Source of the DNA: Bacteroidota bacterium
GTDB lineage: Bacteria > Bacteroidota > Bacteroidia > AKYH767-A > OLB10
Length of the DNA stretch: 64,000 bases
Reading direction: 5' to 3'
Assembly (NCBI GenBank): GCA_016717325.1
Contig: JADKFV010000049.1
Location: 62,001 to 126,000 of the forward strand
Shown here: positions 7,720 to 17,397 of the stretch, piece after piece
How the letters are laid out: each line of letters begins with the position of its first letter
Position numbering within the stretch: position 1 is the stretch's first letter
Translations under genes and position numbers: made by a program
The notes under the pieces: generated by a model
What the model was told of the DNA's origin: nothing
Databases searched by the model: none
Seen by the model: the letters and a program-made list of their open reading frames with translations, nothing else

Positions 7720-10700
7720 ATGAAATTTAACAACAATTCTTTCTTTTGGTTAGCAATTCAAATTGCTTTGCTAATTTGTGGCTTATCCACCATCATGAAA
7801 GCTCAAGTACAAGTATCACATAATGGCGCTGATATTCCTGTAAATACTGCATTCAATGGGCCCCCTCTAAAAATTATGATAGTTTTTGCAGAATTAGTAG
7901 GTGCCTGCGATCCACAGTCAACAACAAATTGGCCAGCCGGTGGCTTACCAGTAAATGCAAATGATATTATAGATCCGAATGTTACCATTAACCCGCAAGG
8001 ATATATAACAAAATATTTTAAAGAAGCTTCATTTGGCCAATATGATGTTATTGGTGATTATGTAAATACTATTGTTCAAATACCTTGTACTGGCAGCAAT
8101 CATTTCAATGATGTATTAGGGGAACTAGAAAATCGTAAGATAAATGGAAATTTATTTTTTCACAGCACATCATCAATTACTGCTTTTGATAATTATAATA
8201 TAGACCTCTCCCATTATGATTATAAAGATCCCGCACCCGATTTGAAAATAGACGCTTTGATTGTACTTTACAGAAACAATCCTGCTCAGCCTTGTAACTC
8301 TGGTGGTGGGTGCGAAGAAAAAAATGGTTTAAATTCTGTTATTGATAATTATGGTGTAAACACAGCTTGTGCCTTTGGATATTGTGGTGAATTTGATGAC
8401 ATTAAGTTCATAATACAAGAATATTTTCATGATATGTATGGTAGTAATAATTGGCATTTGGGTTGGGGTGCAGGCACCCACACATTTCCATTTAAAACTA
8501 ACCCATGGGGTATTGCCACACAATTTAGAGGCTGCGGGATGTCGAATGTTGTAAGTGGATGGGATAGACAATTTTGTAATTGGTTTGGCTGGAAAGATTT
8601 AGCCAAAACACAAATGAAATCCAACTTAATTTCGGCAATAAATCCCATTACAAATTTAGAACAAAATACAAATTTCACGTCTCCATTCACAGGTGTTCAA
8701 GAATTCATATTACGTGACTTTGTTAACTATGGTGATGGTATCAAAATTAAATTACCACATATTAATTTTAATACATTGAACGATCCCAAAAATCAATACT
8801 TATGGATTGAAAATCATCAATTGATATCGGATTTTGATCATTCCTTTTGGGAAGTAAATTCATGCAAGTCGCCATGGGCACCAGGTATGTATGCCTATTT
8901 GCAAATAGGCAAAGATGTTTTGATAACGCAGGCCCCGTTATTAATTGATGATTTAGGTCTTGACCCGCGGCAACCTAATGATCTTGGAAGTTTTCTGTTT
9001 CCTCTTACTGCAGAAGGAAATTATGATTATGTATATGACGTCCCATTTGATGACGATCCGAATGCATCAGGATGTATTTGGAATAACAAAGACATGCCAA
9101 TAAAACCCTTTGATATTAATGTGAAAAACAATCCGTTGACAGGTTTTTCTAAAATATATGGATTTACAAATTCAACCCCTGATAATAAACTGAGTCGTAT
9201 AAGTGATTTATATCTACCAACTTATAGCGAACGCGATGTAAATAATAATTTGATCATAAATGCGCATTTCCGAGGTAATAACAAAGTTGCATTCAACATA
9301 AATGGCAATTCTAAAATTTCAATTGCAACCAATCCACCAACAACACCTGTATTAACTCTGAAATCAGGTGCAGGATTTCTGCCACCAGCTTTTGATCAGG
9401 TTACCAAAAGTTATGAAAACAGGATCATTTGGCTAAATGGGGTTTCTGTGGAAATCATCGCAATGAATGTAAGCCCTTTGCTGTATGGTACAGGAGCAAT
9501 TAAAGTTAGGGTACGCTTTGATGATTATGATATAGATAGAGATACAAGATGGTGTGGTCAAATTAAATTGAGTGCAAATGATTTCAATATCGTAAACCCC
9601 TCCTTAATATTAAAACAAAATAAAACTGTTTTGTTAGATAGGGGTAAAAGTGCAACTCAGTGTGATGCGACTGGCACAGACCCAAACACTGGCGAATTTC
9701 TGTTTACTAATCCTACGGAATTAATTTGCCTACCAAATTCAATAACATTATTAGAATCCAACTCTAAAATAATAGTAGACAATGGCAGCACACTGCACTT
9801 AAATAGCAACAGCAAAATAGAGATGAATAGCGGAGCGCAAATAATAGTAAAAAACAATTCGAAATTGATTTTGGATCCAACATCGTGGATAAAAGTAAAC
9901 AATGGTGCCAGCATTTACATTGAAAATGGAAGCACAATAGTTTATGACCAAGCAGTGGTGCAATTGGTTGGTGTAAATTCTGTATTGGATATTGCAGGCA
10001 CATTGGATATTAAGGCCAATAGTAATTTTCAATGTATGGGTATGGTGCAGGGCTTGCTGTGCAATGGTTTTGTGCGATTGAGCTACCCCACAACAATTAG
10101 TAGCAATGTAATAGCGGGTAACAATTGCACTATGAGTTTTATAAATACCACTGTAGGTAAAAAAGCATTGGAGGTAACACAAGAATGTTTTTTTGTGCCT
10201 TCAAATTTGGTTTCAATTACCATGCAAGGATGCCATGCAGCAATGGGTGTTGGCAGTAGAATAAGTGTGCCGGGTGCTAATACAATTGTAAACATCAATA
10301 ATGCCCGCATGAAAAGTTTGAATAATATTCCAAAAAGCCAAGGTGGTTTATGGCTTTATGGTCAGGCAAATATTAATATTACCAATAGCCAATTTGACGA
10401 TGGCAATTACGGAATATACGATTTTCAAATAACAAACGGACATTCGCTTGCACTACAATCGTGTTCGTTCAAAAACAATAACATTGGCCTGTATACCTGG
10501 GGCGAAGGCGTTACATTAAACGATTGCAATTTCTATTTGAATAATATTGCTTGGCAAGCAAAGCTAATGTCACTTCCATGCGTTACAAATGGAGGTATAG
10601 TTGGTGGCAGCTTACTTAACACTAATGTTTTGGGCTACGATTTTTATAGCCAAGGCACTGCCACATTGCAAATAAACGACCCACAAATTACTTACAATAC

Positions 10701-12060
10701 CGATGGCATAAAAGTGGAAGGCACTACTGCAATTGTTACTTGCGGCACAATATCAAATAACAGTAGCAGCGGTATATCAATTGTAAATAATGGCAATATT
10801 GATATGCATGGTAATGGAGCAGTGCATGCACAGGTAACAGCAGTTGATAACGGCTTTACAATTAGCTGCGATAAAGGCCGTGGTATACTATTACAAAATG
10901 GCTATAATGATTTGAGGCCTTTGAATAGTAATACGCAATCTGTAATCAATGGTGTGCTTCGCAGAAAATGTCCATCGGCAAATATTATTGCTTCAAACAA
11001 TCATTGGGACATAGGAGGTAATGTATTATCGAGCAATGATTATAATTTGGTTACTGCCATCAATAATCAAGGTTGCCTGGCAGCAACTCCAATAACTGTT
11101 GTTGATAATTTTCCGGTTTCACCAGCATTGTGTGGTCAAGCAATTCCTCCTTGTCCGTTTCCTCCTTGCAACGATTTAGATGCAGTACAAGCATGCCCCA
11201 CGTGCGAACATATTGACACCCAAACTTTTGAATGGGAACGTTTGAATACGGCAGCATTAGATGCACTTCACCTCACCACGGCAGCCGGAGGTTACGATTA
11301 TTTAGGTGCCATCAGTTTACTCAACGAGTTGCTTATGTATGATGAAAGCAGCATCAATAATAAGGAACAATATGTAATTGATTATTCTTATGACAAAATG
11401 AAAGAGTCGTTAGGCAATGCTTTTAAAAACAATTTAATTCCATTATCGAACAACACTTCATCAGTAAATATTTCTGTCGCCAAAGTGATAGAAGTGGAAG
11501 ATAAGTTTATAGCCAACGCAATCATAAATGATGATTACTTCGAACGATTTTTTGTATCGTTAGATAAAGTACAAACACATCGCATTGCCGGCAATCTCGA
11601 TATGGCTCTTGCACTACTAGGCGACATGAGTAACTGGGCTGAAACCGATGAGCAATCAATTGTAAATTCTTGGATTTGTTTTCTTACAATTGAACTTGGC
11701 ATTTTAAATAATACAATACTGATAGAAGATATTGAGCCTTCGATATATGCTTGTTCGGGTAGTAATCCAAATAGAATAATCCAACAAATGAGCAACGAAA
11801 TTTTGCATGGTTACCAAACAGAAAACAATATTTCGTTACAACCAAATCCTACAAAAACAGGATTCAATATTTTGAGTACTGATGGCACAAGTGATTATGA
11901 AATAGAAATTTATAATGCAATTGGAATAAGTGTGCAACAAAATATTTTAGTAAAAGGAAAATATGTTGATTGCTCAAAACTAAGTTCCGGTGTGTATCAT
12001 GTAAAATTAAAAAATACTAAAAACAATTTTGTGACTGTAGAAAAATTAGTTGTAGAATAA
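7720..12060 (+). CDS. Large secreted protein: M6-like metallopeptidase region, beta-helix repeats, T9SS sorting domain
   Basis: 1446 residues with a signal peptide (about residues 1-30). Residues 45-310 resemble secreted M6-type metallopeptidases (YFKEASFGQYDVIGDYV, then DALIVLY and a WDRQFCNWFGW segment). The expected zinc motif HExxH reads QEYFH at residues 233-237, so the first zinc histidine is Gln. From about residue 670 to 1130 the chain is rich in Asn/Ser/Ile repeats typical of a right-handed parallel beta-helix. A helical region of about 200 residues follows, and the last 80 residues are a T9SS sorting domain (LQPNPTKTGFNI to EKLVVE). A rho-independent terminator follows. The assignment to M6 is by look alone. 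Confidence 0.75.
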   Translation: MKFNNNSFFWLAIQIALLICGLSTIMKAQVQVSHNGADIPVNTAFNGPPLKIMIVFAELVGACDPQSTTNWPAGGLPVNANDIIDPNVTINPQGYITKYFKEASFGQYDVIGDYVNTIVQIPCTGSNHFNDVLGELENRKINGNLFFHSTSSITAFDNYNIDLSHYDYKDPAPDLKIDALIVLYRNNPAQPCNSGGGCEEKNGLNSVIDNYGVNTACAFGYCGEFDDIKFIIQEYFHDMYGSNNWHLGWGAGTHTFPFKTNPWGIATQFRGCGMSNVVSGWDRQFCNWFGWKDLAKTQMKSNLISAINPITNLEQNTNFTSPFTGVQEFILRDFVNYGDGIKIKLPHINFNTLNDPKNQYLWIENHQLISDFDHSFWEVNSCKSPWAPGMYAYLQIGKDVLITQAPLLIDDLGLDPRQPNDLGSFLFPLTAEGNYDYVYDVPFDDDPNASGCIWNNKDMPIKPFDINVKNNPLTGFSKIYGFTNSTPDNKLSRISDLYLPTYSERDVNNNLIINAHFRGNNKVAFNINGNSKISIATNPPTTPVLTLKSGAGFLPPAFDQVTKSYENRIIWLNGVSVEIIAMNVSPLLYGTGAIKVRVRFDDYDIDRDTRWCGQIKLSANDFNIVNPSLILKQNKTVLLDRGKSATQCDATGTDPNTGEFLFTNPTELICLPNSITLLESNSKIIVDNGSTLHLNSNSKIEMNSGAQIIVKNNSKLILDPTSWIKVNNGASIYIENGSTIVYDQAVVQLVGVNSVLDIAGTLDIKANSNFQCMGMVQGLLCNGFVRLSYPTTISSNVIAGNNCTMSFINTTVGKKALEVTQECFFVPSNLVSITMQGCHAAMGVGSRISVPGANTIVNINNARMKSLNNIPKSQGGLWLYGQANINITNSQFDDGNYGIYDFQITNGHSLALQSCSFKNNNIGLYTWGEGVTLNDCNFYLNNIAWQAKLMSLPCVTNGGIVGGSLLNTNVLGYDFYSQGTATLQINDPQITYNTDGIKVEGTTAIVTCGTISNNSSSGISIVNNGNIDMHGNGAVHAQVTAVDNGFTISCDKGRGILLQNGYNDLRPLNSNTQSVINGVLRRKCPSANIIASNNHWDIGGNVLSSNDYNLVTAINNQGCLAATPITVVDNFPVSPALCGQAIPPCPFPPCNDLDAVQACPTCEHIDTQTFEWERLNTAALDALHLTTAAGGYDYLGAISLLNELLMYDESSINNKEQYVIDYSYDKMKESLGNAFKNNLIPLSNNTSSVNISVAKVIEVEDKFIANAIINDDYFERFFVSLDKVQTHRIAGNLDMALALLGDMSNWAETDEQSIVNSWICFLTIELGILNNTILIEDIEPSIYACSGSNPNRIIQQMSNEILHGYQTENNISLQPNPTKTGFNILSTDGTSDYEIEIYNAIGISVQQNILVKGKYVDCSKLSSGVYHVKLKNTKNNFVTVEKLVVE

Positions 12061-12083
12061 AAATAGAAAAAATCAATTTTTAT

Positions 12084-12119
12084 AAAAACGCTGAATGGAA
12101 ATATTCAGCGTTTTTTTTT
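12084..12119 (+). terminator. Rho-independent terminator after the 7720-12060 gene
   Basis: A stem AAAACGCTGAAT / ATTCAGCGTTTT with a 6-nt loop (12085-12114) followed by a run of T to 12119, located 24 bp after the stop codon. Confidence 0.9.
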
Positions 12120-12240
12120 GTTTAAAAATTTGTGTGCGAAAACAGAATGATAAAAATCAATAACTTTTGCTGCTAAAATTTCATCCACTAATGTTATTGG
12201 AAATGCCATTATAAGGACACAAAAGCATTCTACAAACGAT

Positions 12241-12417
12241 ACTTCATTTTGCGCATAGATTGCTTCGCTAGTCTCAATGACAAGCTAAAATGCCGACACT
12301 ATGGTTGGCATCCCGACCGAAGTGTCAGGACTAAAAACTATAAACTGAATTTGAACTGAAAACTGAATTCAAAAAACTATAAACTGAATTTCAAACTAAA
12401 AATTAAAAACTGAGCAA
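12241..12417. repeat. Repeat-filled intergenic stretch (families A and C, ACTGAA tract)
   Basis: This space holds the right arm of family A (AGATTGCTTCGCT, 12257-12281), a family C copy (CATCCCGACCGAAGTGTCAG, about 12308-12330), then several degenerate AAACTGAATT units to 12417. Similar ACTAAAAACTGAA strings lie upstream of tyrS (about 1350-1390). No coding frame is seen. Confidence 0.7.
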
Positions 12418-14289
12418 CTAAACCTCAAACTGCATTTCACTCAACCTTCTATACAATCCATCTTTATTCATTAGTTCTGTATGTGTTCCGCTTTCGGTTA
12501 CTATTCCTTTGTCTATTACAATTATTTTGTGGGCATTGCGCACAGTACTAAGCCTGTGTGCAATTACAAACGATGTGCGGCCTTTCATTAAATATTCTAA
12601 TGCATCTTGTACTAATTGTTCGCTCTCACTATCGAGCGATGAGGTGGCTTCGTCAAGAATTAGTATTGCGGGATTTTTTAAAATGGCACGTGCAATAGCA
12701 ATGCGTTGACGTTGGCCTCCGCTCAATTTTATTCCACGCTCACCAACTATGGTATCGTACTGTTCGGGGAAACGTGCCACAAACTCATGTGCATTGGCTT
12801 TTTGTGCGGCTTCAATAATTTCGGCATCGCTGGCATCGGGTTTTCCATAGGCAATATTTTCTTTAATGGTACCTCCAAACAAAATTACATCCTGTGGCAC
12901 ATAGGCCATTTGTCCGCGTAATTGCGAAAGTGGAAAATCTACGGAAGGTCTGTTGTCAAAAAATATTTGCCCGGCATCGGGTTCATAAAATCGCAATAGC
13001 AAAGATGTGATGGTACTCTTGCCTGCACCACTTGGCCCTACGATGGCTATTTGCTCGCCATTACTTGCCGAAAGCGATACATCTTTTAGTACCGTTACAT
13101 CCTTGCGGCTAGGGTACGAGAAAGCTACATTTTGAAAACGCACTTCGCCATGCAACAAATATTTTTTATCGATAACAATACGACCAATATCAATTTCCTC
13201 ACTATCGCTGCGCAATATTTCGCGAATGCTTTGGGTGGCACCAAGTATTTTTTGCATTTGCGAAAACATATCGGCAAACCCTGCAAAAGTTCCGCCCACA
13301 AACATGCTGAATATAACAAACATGGTAAGCTCGCCAATTTTCAACTCTCCGGCTTTTATCATATTGGCACCAAACCACATTACAAATGCTATAGTACCAA
13401 ACACACTAAAAATCATAAACGAAATAAAAGCACCGCGGAAACGCGCATTGGAAATTGCCGTATCAACCACCGCATAAATACTTTTTACATATCGCTGTAT
13501 TTCGTAAAACTCGCTGGTAAAGGCCTTCACCATACTTATGCCCTGAAATGTTTCCTGCACAATGGTGCCACTATCGGCAAGTTGATCTTGCGCTTTGCGC
13601 GCCATATTGCGTATGCGCATACCAAACACAACGGCCAATATTGCAATCACAGGCACAACAGCCAGCATCACCAAAGCAAGTTTTGTACTTATCCAAAAAA
13701 TAAAACACAACCCAATTACGAGCGTAAAAATTCCGCGCAAAAATTCGGCAAGTGTGAACGAAATAGCATCTTGAATTTGCGATAAATCGCTCGAAATGCG
13801 ATTGCTTAATTCGCCTACTCTTTTCTCTGTAAAAAAACTCATTGGCATAGTAAGCAATTTGCTATACACATCTCTACGCATATCGGCCAGCGATTTTTCA
13901 CCAACTTCGGTAAGTAAGTACACGCGCATGAACGAGAAAATAGTTTGTATGCCCAACTGCACAAAAATCAAAATTAACGTGGTGTCGAGTGTCCATTCTA
14001 TGGCATTTAAACCAAACCCAAATTGCTTGCTTACTGTGCCACTCATGCCCGGCACCGTGGACCCGGGCGATGCAGCATCTATCATTTTACCCAACAAAAA
14101 CGGAAACATACTTGTAGTAAATGCCGACAGTGCAATAAACACAAGGCTCAAAATAAATTTCCAGCGGTAAGGCTTTATGTAAGTAAACAAAATGAGCGCT
14201 TCGCGCAAACTCTCCTTCGATATTTTTACCTTGGGCGATTCCTCTTTTTGTTTTCCGTTACTATTAAAATTTCCTCTGCGCTCTGCCAT
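12418..14289 (-). CDS. ABC transporter, fused permease and ATPase (exporter type)
   Basis: A 623-residue half-transporter of the MsbA/type IV exporter class. A six-helix membrane domain occupies about residues 40-350 and a nucleotide-binding domain about 385-620. The latter has Walker A GPSGAGKST, Q-loop AYVPQDVILFGG, signature LSGGQRQRIAIARAIL, Walker B ILILDEATSSLD and switch His in VIAHRLST. It is expected to work as a homodimer or heterodimer in the inner membrane, moving lipid or drug-like substrates outward. The N-terminal tail (about 35 residues, basic) is unusual but not rare in Bacteroidota. Single-gene unit. Confidence 0.92.
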   Translation of the reverse strand: MAERRGNFNSNGKQKEESPKVKISKESLREALILFTYIKPYRWKFILSLVFIALSAFTTSMFPFLLGKMIDAASPGSTVPGMSGTVSKQFGFGLNAIEWTLDTTLILIFVQLGIQTIFSFMRVYLLTEVGEKSLADMRRDVYSKLLTMPMSFFTEKRVGELSNRISSDLSQIQDAISFTLAEFLRGIFTLVIGLCFIFWISTKLALVMLAVVPVIAILAVVFGMRIRNMARKAQDQLADSGTIVQETFQGISMVKAFTSEFYEIQRYVKSIYAVVDTAISNARFRGAFISFMIFSVFGTIAFVMWFGANMIKAGELKIGELTMFVIFSMFVGGTFAGFADMFSQMQKILGATQSIREILRSDSEEIDIGRIVIDKKYLLHGEVRFQNVAFSYPSRKDVTVLKDVSLSASNGEQIAIVGPSGAGKSTITSLLLRFYEPDAGQIFFDNRPSVDFPLSQLRGQMAYVPQDVILFGGTIKENIAYGKPDASDAEIIEAAQKANAHEFVARFPEQYDTIVGERGIKLSGGQRQRIAIARAILKNPAILILDEATSSLDSESEQLVQDALEYLMKGRTSFVIAHRLSTVRNAHKIIVIDKGIVTESGTHTELMNKDGLYRRLSEMQFEV

Positions 14290-14461
14290 TTTTTATTTTC
14301 AATCTTTTTTAAAACCCCTTTTTTAATTATTACCCAACTGCGTTTTTCCATTCAACCCACAAAACACTAAATAAATTCTCCTCTATACAATGTTTATTTT
14401 GCTTGCGTCAACTTTTTAAATCCATTTCAATATTTAAAAACCAAATTCTTTTTTATTGCGG

Positions 14462-14506
14462 GAGGCGGTGGCCTCTCCGGTATACTGATGCCTTGCATCA
14501 GTATAC
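14462..14506. repeat. Double hairpin with perfect 12-bp palindrome
   Basis: GTATACTGATGC and GCATCAGTATAC form a perfect 12-bp inverted repeat with a 3-nt loop (14480-14506). It is preceded by a GC-rich hairpin made of GGAGGC and GCCTC arms (14462-14478). It lies between two minus-strand genes and has no T-run on either side, so it is not a simple terminator. It looks like a REP-type element. Confidence 0.75.
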
Positions 14507-14545
14507 AAATACTTTTACGCTGCCATTTTTATCATACCCCGAAAA

Positions 14546-14569
14546 CAAAAAAACCGGGCGTTACCCGGC
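14546..14569 (-). terminator. Rho-independent terminator after the YugP-like gene
   Basis: Read on the minus strand: CCGGG, loop TAACG, CCCGG (14554-14568), then seven or more T. It lies 23 bp beyond the stop codon of the 14592-15287 gene. Confidence 0.85.
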
Positions 14570-14591
14570 TTCGTTTTATTTTTGTTAAATA

Positions 14592-15287
14592 TTAGTCGCG
14601 ACTGCGGCCACCCATGTACATCATTACGTAATAAGCCAAAGTGGCAAGCGAACCCAACGCTGCAACTACATAAGTCATAGCTGCCCAAAACAAAGCGTCC
14701 TTTGCTTTTGCATGTTCTTGCGATGAGGTAACACGGCTTCCTTCGAGCCATACCAATGCCCTGCGGCTGGCATCAAACTCTACAGGTAATGTAATAAATG
14801 CAAATAGCGTGGTTGCTGCAAAAAGCACAATTCCTATCAATAATAATTGAGGAAATGTACGTAACATCAATACACCTGCAAGTAAAACCCATTGCATCCA
14901 CTGGCTCGAAAACTGCACCACAGGCACTAATGCCGAACGTAATTGCAACATCGAATAAGCCTTGGCATGTTGTACCGCATGGCCACACTCGTGTGCAGCA
15001 ACAGCAGCGGCTGCAGCATTGCGCCCGTTGTATACATCGTGGCTCAGGTTTACTGTTTTGTCTACGGGATTGTAATGGTCGGTGAGTTGACCCTCTGTAG
15101 AAATAATTTTTACATCCGTAATTCCACTATCGCTCAACATGCGACTTGCAATCTCCTGGCCACTCATGCCACCTGCCAAAGTTTCTAAACTGTACTTTTT
15201 AAACTTGCTGCGCAGTTGCATTTGTAACAACCAACCAACAAGCATAAACACAATCATTATTATATAAATTCCCATTCCTCCTGCCAT
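14592..15287 (-). CDS. Zinc metallopeptidase, YugP family
   Basis: A 231-residue inner-membrane protein matching the YugP/Zn_peptidase_2 family. The zinc-binding motif HECGH is at residues 99-103 in AAVAAHECGHAVQHA. Hydrophobic segments lie at about residues 7-23, 125-145, 150-170 and 205-225. Family members are membrane-bound proteases of poorly known function. It is a single gene ended by a clear terminator and divergent from sufE, with a 216-bp spacer. Confidence 0.88.
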   Translation of the reverse strand: MAGGMGIYIIMIVFMLVGWLLQMQLRSKFKKYSLETLAGGMSGQEIASRMLSDSGITDVKIISTEGQLTDHYNPVDKTVNLSHDVYNGRNAAAAAVAAHECGHAVQHAKAYSMLQLRSALVPVVQFSSQWMQWVLLAGVLMLRTFPQLLLIGIVLFAATTLFAFITLPVEFDASRRALVWLEGSRVTSSQEHAKAKDALFWAAMTYVVAALGSLATLAYYVMMYMGGRSRD

Positions 15288-15503
15288 TTTTATATTTTTT
15301 TAAAATTTAATGTTGCACTTTCAATTTACATGCCAATGCAATTATGGCATATTCCAGAAGTTGACAGACGATAGAACAAAAACTGTCTGGTTATGTTTAT
15401 CATGAAAAAGTAGTAATGATTTTTTTTGCAAAGCTTCAGTTGTTTCGCTATATATTTTAATAAGTGCAATTATTGATAGTTATTTGCAACAGAAAAAAAT
15501 ACA

Positions 15504-15926
15504 ATGGAAAGCATAGCTGAAAGCGAAAAAAATATTATTGACGATTTCGAAATATTTGAAAGCGACTGGTCGCAGATATATGAACAAATAATAGATGAAG
15601 GAAAGAAATTACCTCCGCTTGATGTGCAATATCAAACCGATTTGTTTAAAATAAAAGGATGCCAAAGTAGTGTTTGGTTGCACACAACGTATACGGGCAC
15701 TGTTGTGCAATTTGCAGCATCAAGCGATTCGGTGTTTGTAAAAGGACTTATAAGTTTGCTCATTCGTGTGCTCAACAACCGCACTCCGCAAGAAATTATA
15801 AATGCAAAACTAAATTTCATAGATGAAATAGGATTGCGCCAACATATGGCCCAAACCCGCACCAATGGACTCGCTGCAATGATTGACACCATGAAGGCAA
15901 CCGCAAAAACTTATATTAATATTTAA
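15504..15926 (+). CDS. sufE: Cysteine desulfuration protein SufE
   Basis: A 140-residue sulfur acceptor for the SufS cysteine desulfurase in Fe-S cluster assembly. The active cysteine is Cys53 in KIKGCQSSVWL, the family hallmark. The C-terminal part (EIGLRQHMAQTRTNGLAAMI) also matches SufE. It is followed five bases later by a methyltransferase gene and then by DUF59 and DUF2480 genes, an order that fits a Fe-S assembly group. sufS itself is not in the window. Confidence 0.93.
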   Translation: MESIAESEKNIIDDFEIFESDWSQIYEQIIDEGKKLPPLDVQYQTDLFKIKGCQSSVWLHTTYTGTVVQFAASSDSVFVKGLISLLIRVLNNRTPQEIINAKLNFIDEIGLRQHMAQTRTNGLAAMIDTMKATAKTYINI

Positions 15927-15931
15927 TACAA

Positions 15932-16710
15932 ATGGATAAAATAAACATTACCGAATACAACCGCAAGGCATGGGATGCCAATGTAAAAAAGGGAAACCAA
16001 TGGACTATACCTGTTACCGATGACGAAATAGAAAAAGCTAAAAAAGGGCGAATGGCAAATTGTACTTACTCCTATAAACCGGTGCCACAACAATGGTTTG
16101 GCAATGTTGCGGGTAAAAAATTCTTTGTCTTGCTTCGGGTGGCGGACAGCAAGTTCCAATATTGGCAGCTGCCGGGGCCATAGTTACTTCGTTCGATAAT
16201 TCTCCGGCACAACTGCAACAAGATGAAATAACTTGCCAAAAACATGGTTTGAAAATAACTACCATACAAGGCGATATGAATGATTTATCGGCACTTGCTG
16301 CTAATGAATTTGATATTGCTTTTAATCCGTGTTCAACCATTTTTGTTGAAGATGTAAAAAACGTTTATCGTCAAGTGTATAGAGTGATGAAGCCTCAAGG
16401 GTGCTTCATGACAGGATTTACCAATCCCGTATTGTGGCAAATGGATGAAGAAGAAAGAGAGAAAGGAAAGTTGGAGTTGATATATGCACAACCTTATAGC
16501 GATTTAAAATCGTTGCCGGCCAATAAGTTGCAAAAGTTGTATGACGAAAACGAATCCATCATTTTTGCCCACACACTCGAAGACCTGCTGGGCGGGCAAT
16601 TGCAGGCGGGCATGGTTATAACCCATTTATTTGAAGACACAATGGGTGGCAAACAAAAATGTGATGAACTTATGTCTACATTTATGGCCACACGAGCTAT
16701 CAAATTGTAA
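15932..16710 (+). pseudogene. Class I SAM-dependent methyltransferase, frameshifted
   Basis: Two frames that together make one protein. The first (15932-16183) holds the N-terminus and breaks after NVAGKK. The second, joined at about 16115, continues with CLASGGGQQVPILAAAGA, the glycine-rich SAM-binding loop, and ends at 16710. The break sits at a run of six A (16115-16120); one extra A gives a continuous frame of 259 residues (NVAGKKILCLASGGG). The middle holds DIAFNPCSTIFVEDV (motif near the SAM acidic loop). Substrate unknown. Probably an intact gene hit by a sequencing deletion; a true mutation cannot be excluded. Confidence 0.8.
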
Positions 16711-16767
16711 ACTCGAATGTTATCATACACATTAGCACATTAAGTATTATCTTTGCCAAGCAAAAAA

Positions 16768-17103
16768 ATGGAGACAGATACAATAATAAATAAAGGAATT
16801 CCTACACTTACTACAAGGGTGGTAGAAGTATTGAAAACATGCTACGATCCCGAAATACCTGTAGATATAGTTGAACTTGGTTTGATATACGATATTGAAG
16901 TAACACCGGGCAACGATGTGATAGTAAAAATGACATTGACTTCGCCTGCCTGTCCTGTTGCCGAAACGCTGCCACCCGAAGTGGAAATGAAAATAAAAAG
17001 CATTCCCGATTGCAACAGTGCAAATGTGAGTGTAACCTTCGAGCCTTCGTGGGAAAAAGATATGATGAGCGAAGAAGCAAGAATGGAATTGGGGATGTGG
17101 TAA
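16768..17103 (+). CDS. SUF system Fe-S assembly protein, DUF59/MIP18 family (SufT-like)
   Basis: A 111-residue DUF59 protein. The family core EVLKTCYDPEIPVDIVELGLIYDI is followed by TLTSPACPVAETLP with the conserved Cys62, and by VSVTFEPSWEKDMMS. Such proteins help mature or deliver Fe-S clusters. I place the start at the ATG at 16768; an upstream in-frame TTG at 16753 would overlap the -7-like element TATCTTTG (16748-16755). That element ends 12 nt before the ATG, implying a very short leader. Lies between the methyltransferase and DUF2480 genes. Confidence 0.88.
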   Translation: METDTIINKGIPTLTTRVVEVLKTCYDPEIPVDIVELGLIYDIEVTPGNDVIVKMTLTSPACPVAETLPPEVEMKIKSIPDCNSANVSVTFEPSWEKDMMSEEARMELGMW

Positions 17104-17118
17104 AATTTAGTTTTTAGT

Positions 17119-17205
17119 TACGTTTACTTTGAGCCTTGTTCTTCGTTCTTCGTTACGTTTGCTTTGAGCCTTGTTCTTCGTTATGTTTACTTTGAGTCTG
17201 GTTTT
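17119..17205 (+). repeat. Short direct repeats (ACTTTGAGCCTTGTTCTTCG)
   Basis: Two nearly identical 29-bp copies, TACGTTTACTTTGAGCCTTG plus TTCTTCGTT, at 17119-17147 and 17154-17182, with a third degenerate copy from 17182. Part of the 294-bp repeat-rich spacer before the DUF2480 gene. Confidence 0.8.
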
Positions 17206-17274
17206 TAATTTTTAGTTGCGATACTACTAGTTGATTGATAACACAAGTATTGGTTTGAGATTTTTAATTTATAA

Positions 17275-17374
17275 TTCTTAATTTATAATTTTACCATCAT
17301 TCTTAATTTATAATTGCATCAACATTCTTAATTTATAATTATACATTCATTCTTAATTTATAATTTTCAATTTA
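17275..17374 (+). repeat. Tandem repeat, four units of exactly 25 bp
   Basis: The 16-bp core TTCTTAATTTATAATT recurs at 17275, 17300, 17325 and 17350, a strict 25-bp period. The 9-bp remainders differ (TTACCATCA, GCATCAACA, ATACATTCA). Half copies flank both ends. It lies immediately upstream of the DUF2480 start at 17398. Confidence 0.92.
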
Positions 17375-17397
17375 CAATTTCATAAATAATTTCAAAA

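Noticed and set aside
13132..13785. 217-codon open frame opposite the ABC exporter
   Set aside because: Fully antisense to a strongly conserved ABC transporter; Asn/His/Lys-rich composition without any domain.
16115..16120. Programmed ribosomal frameshift in the methyltransferase
   Set aside because: Similar one-base losses occur in at least four other genes in the window, with no shared slippery sequence or structure; error is simpler.
17275..17374. CRISPR array
   Set aside because: Core of 16 bp with 9-bp remainders is too short for repeats and spacers, the core is not palindromic in the usual way, and no cas gene is near.
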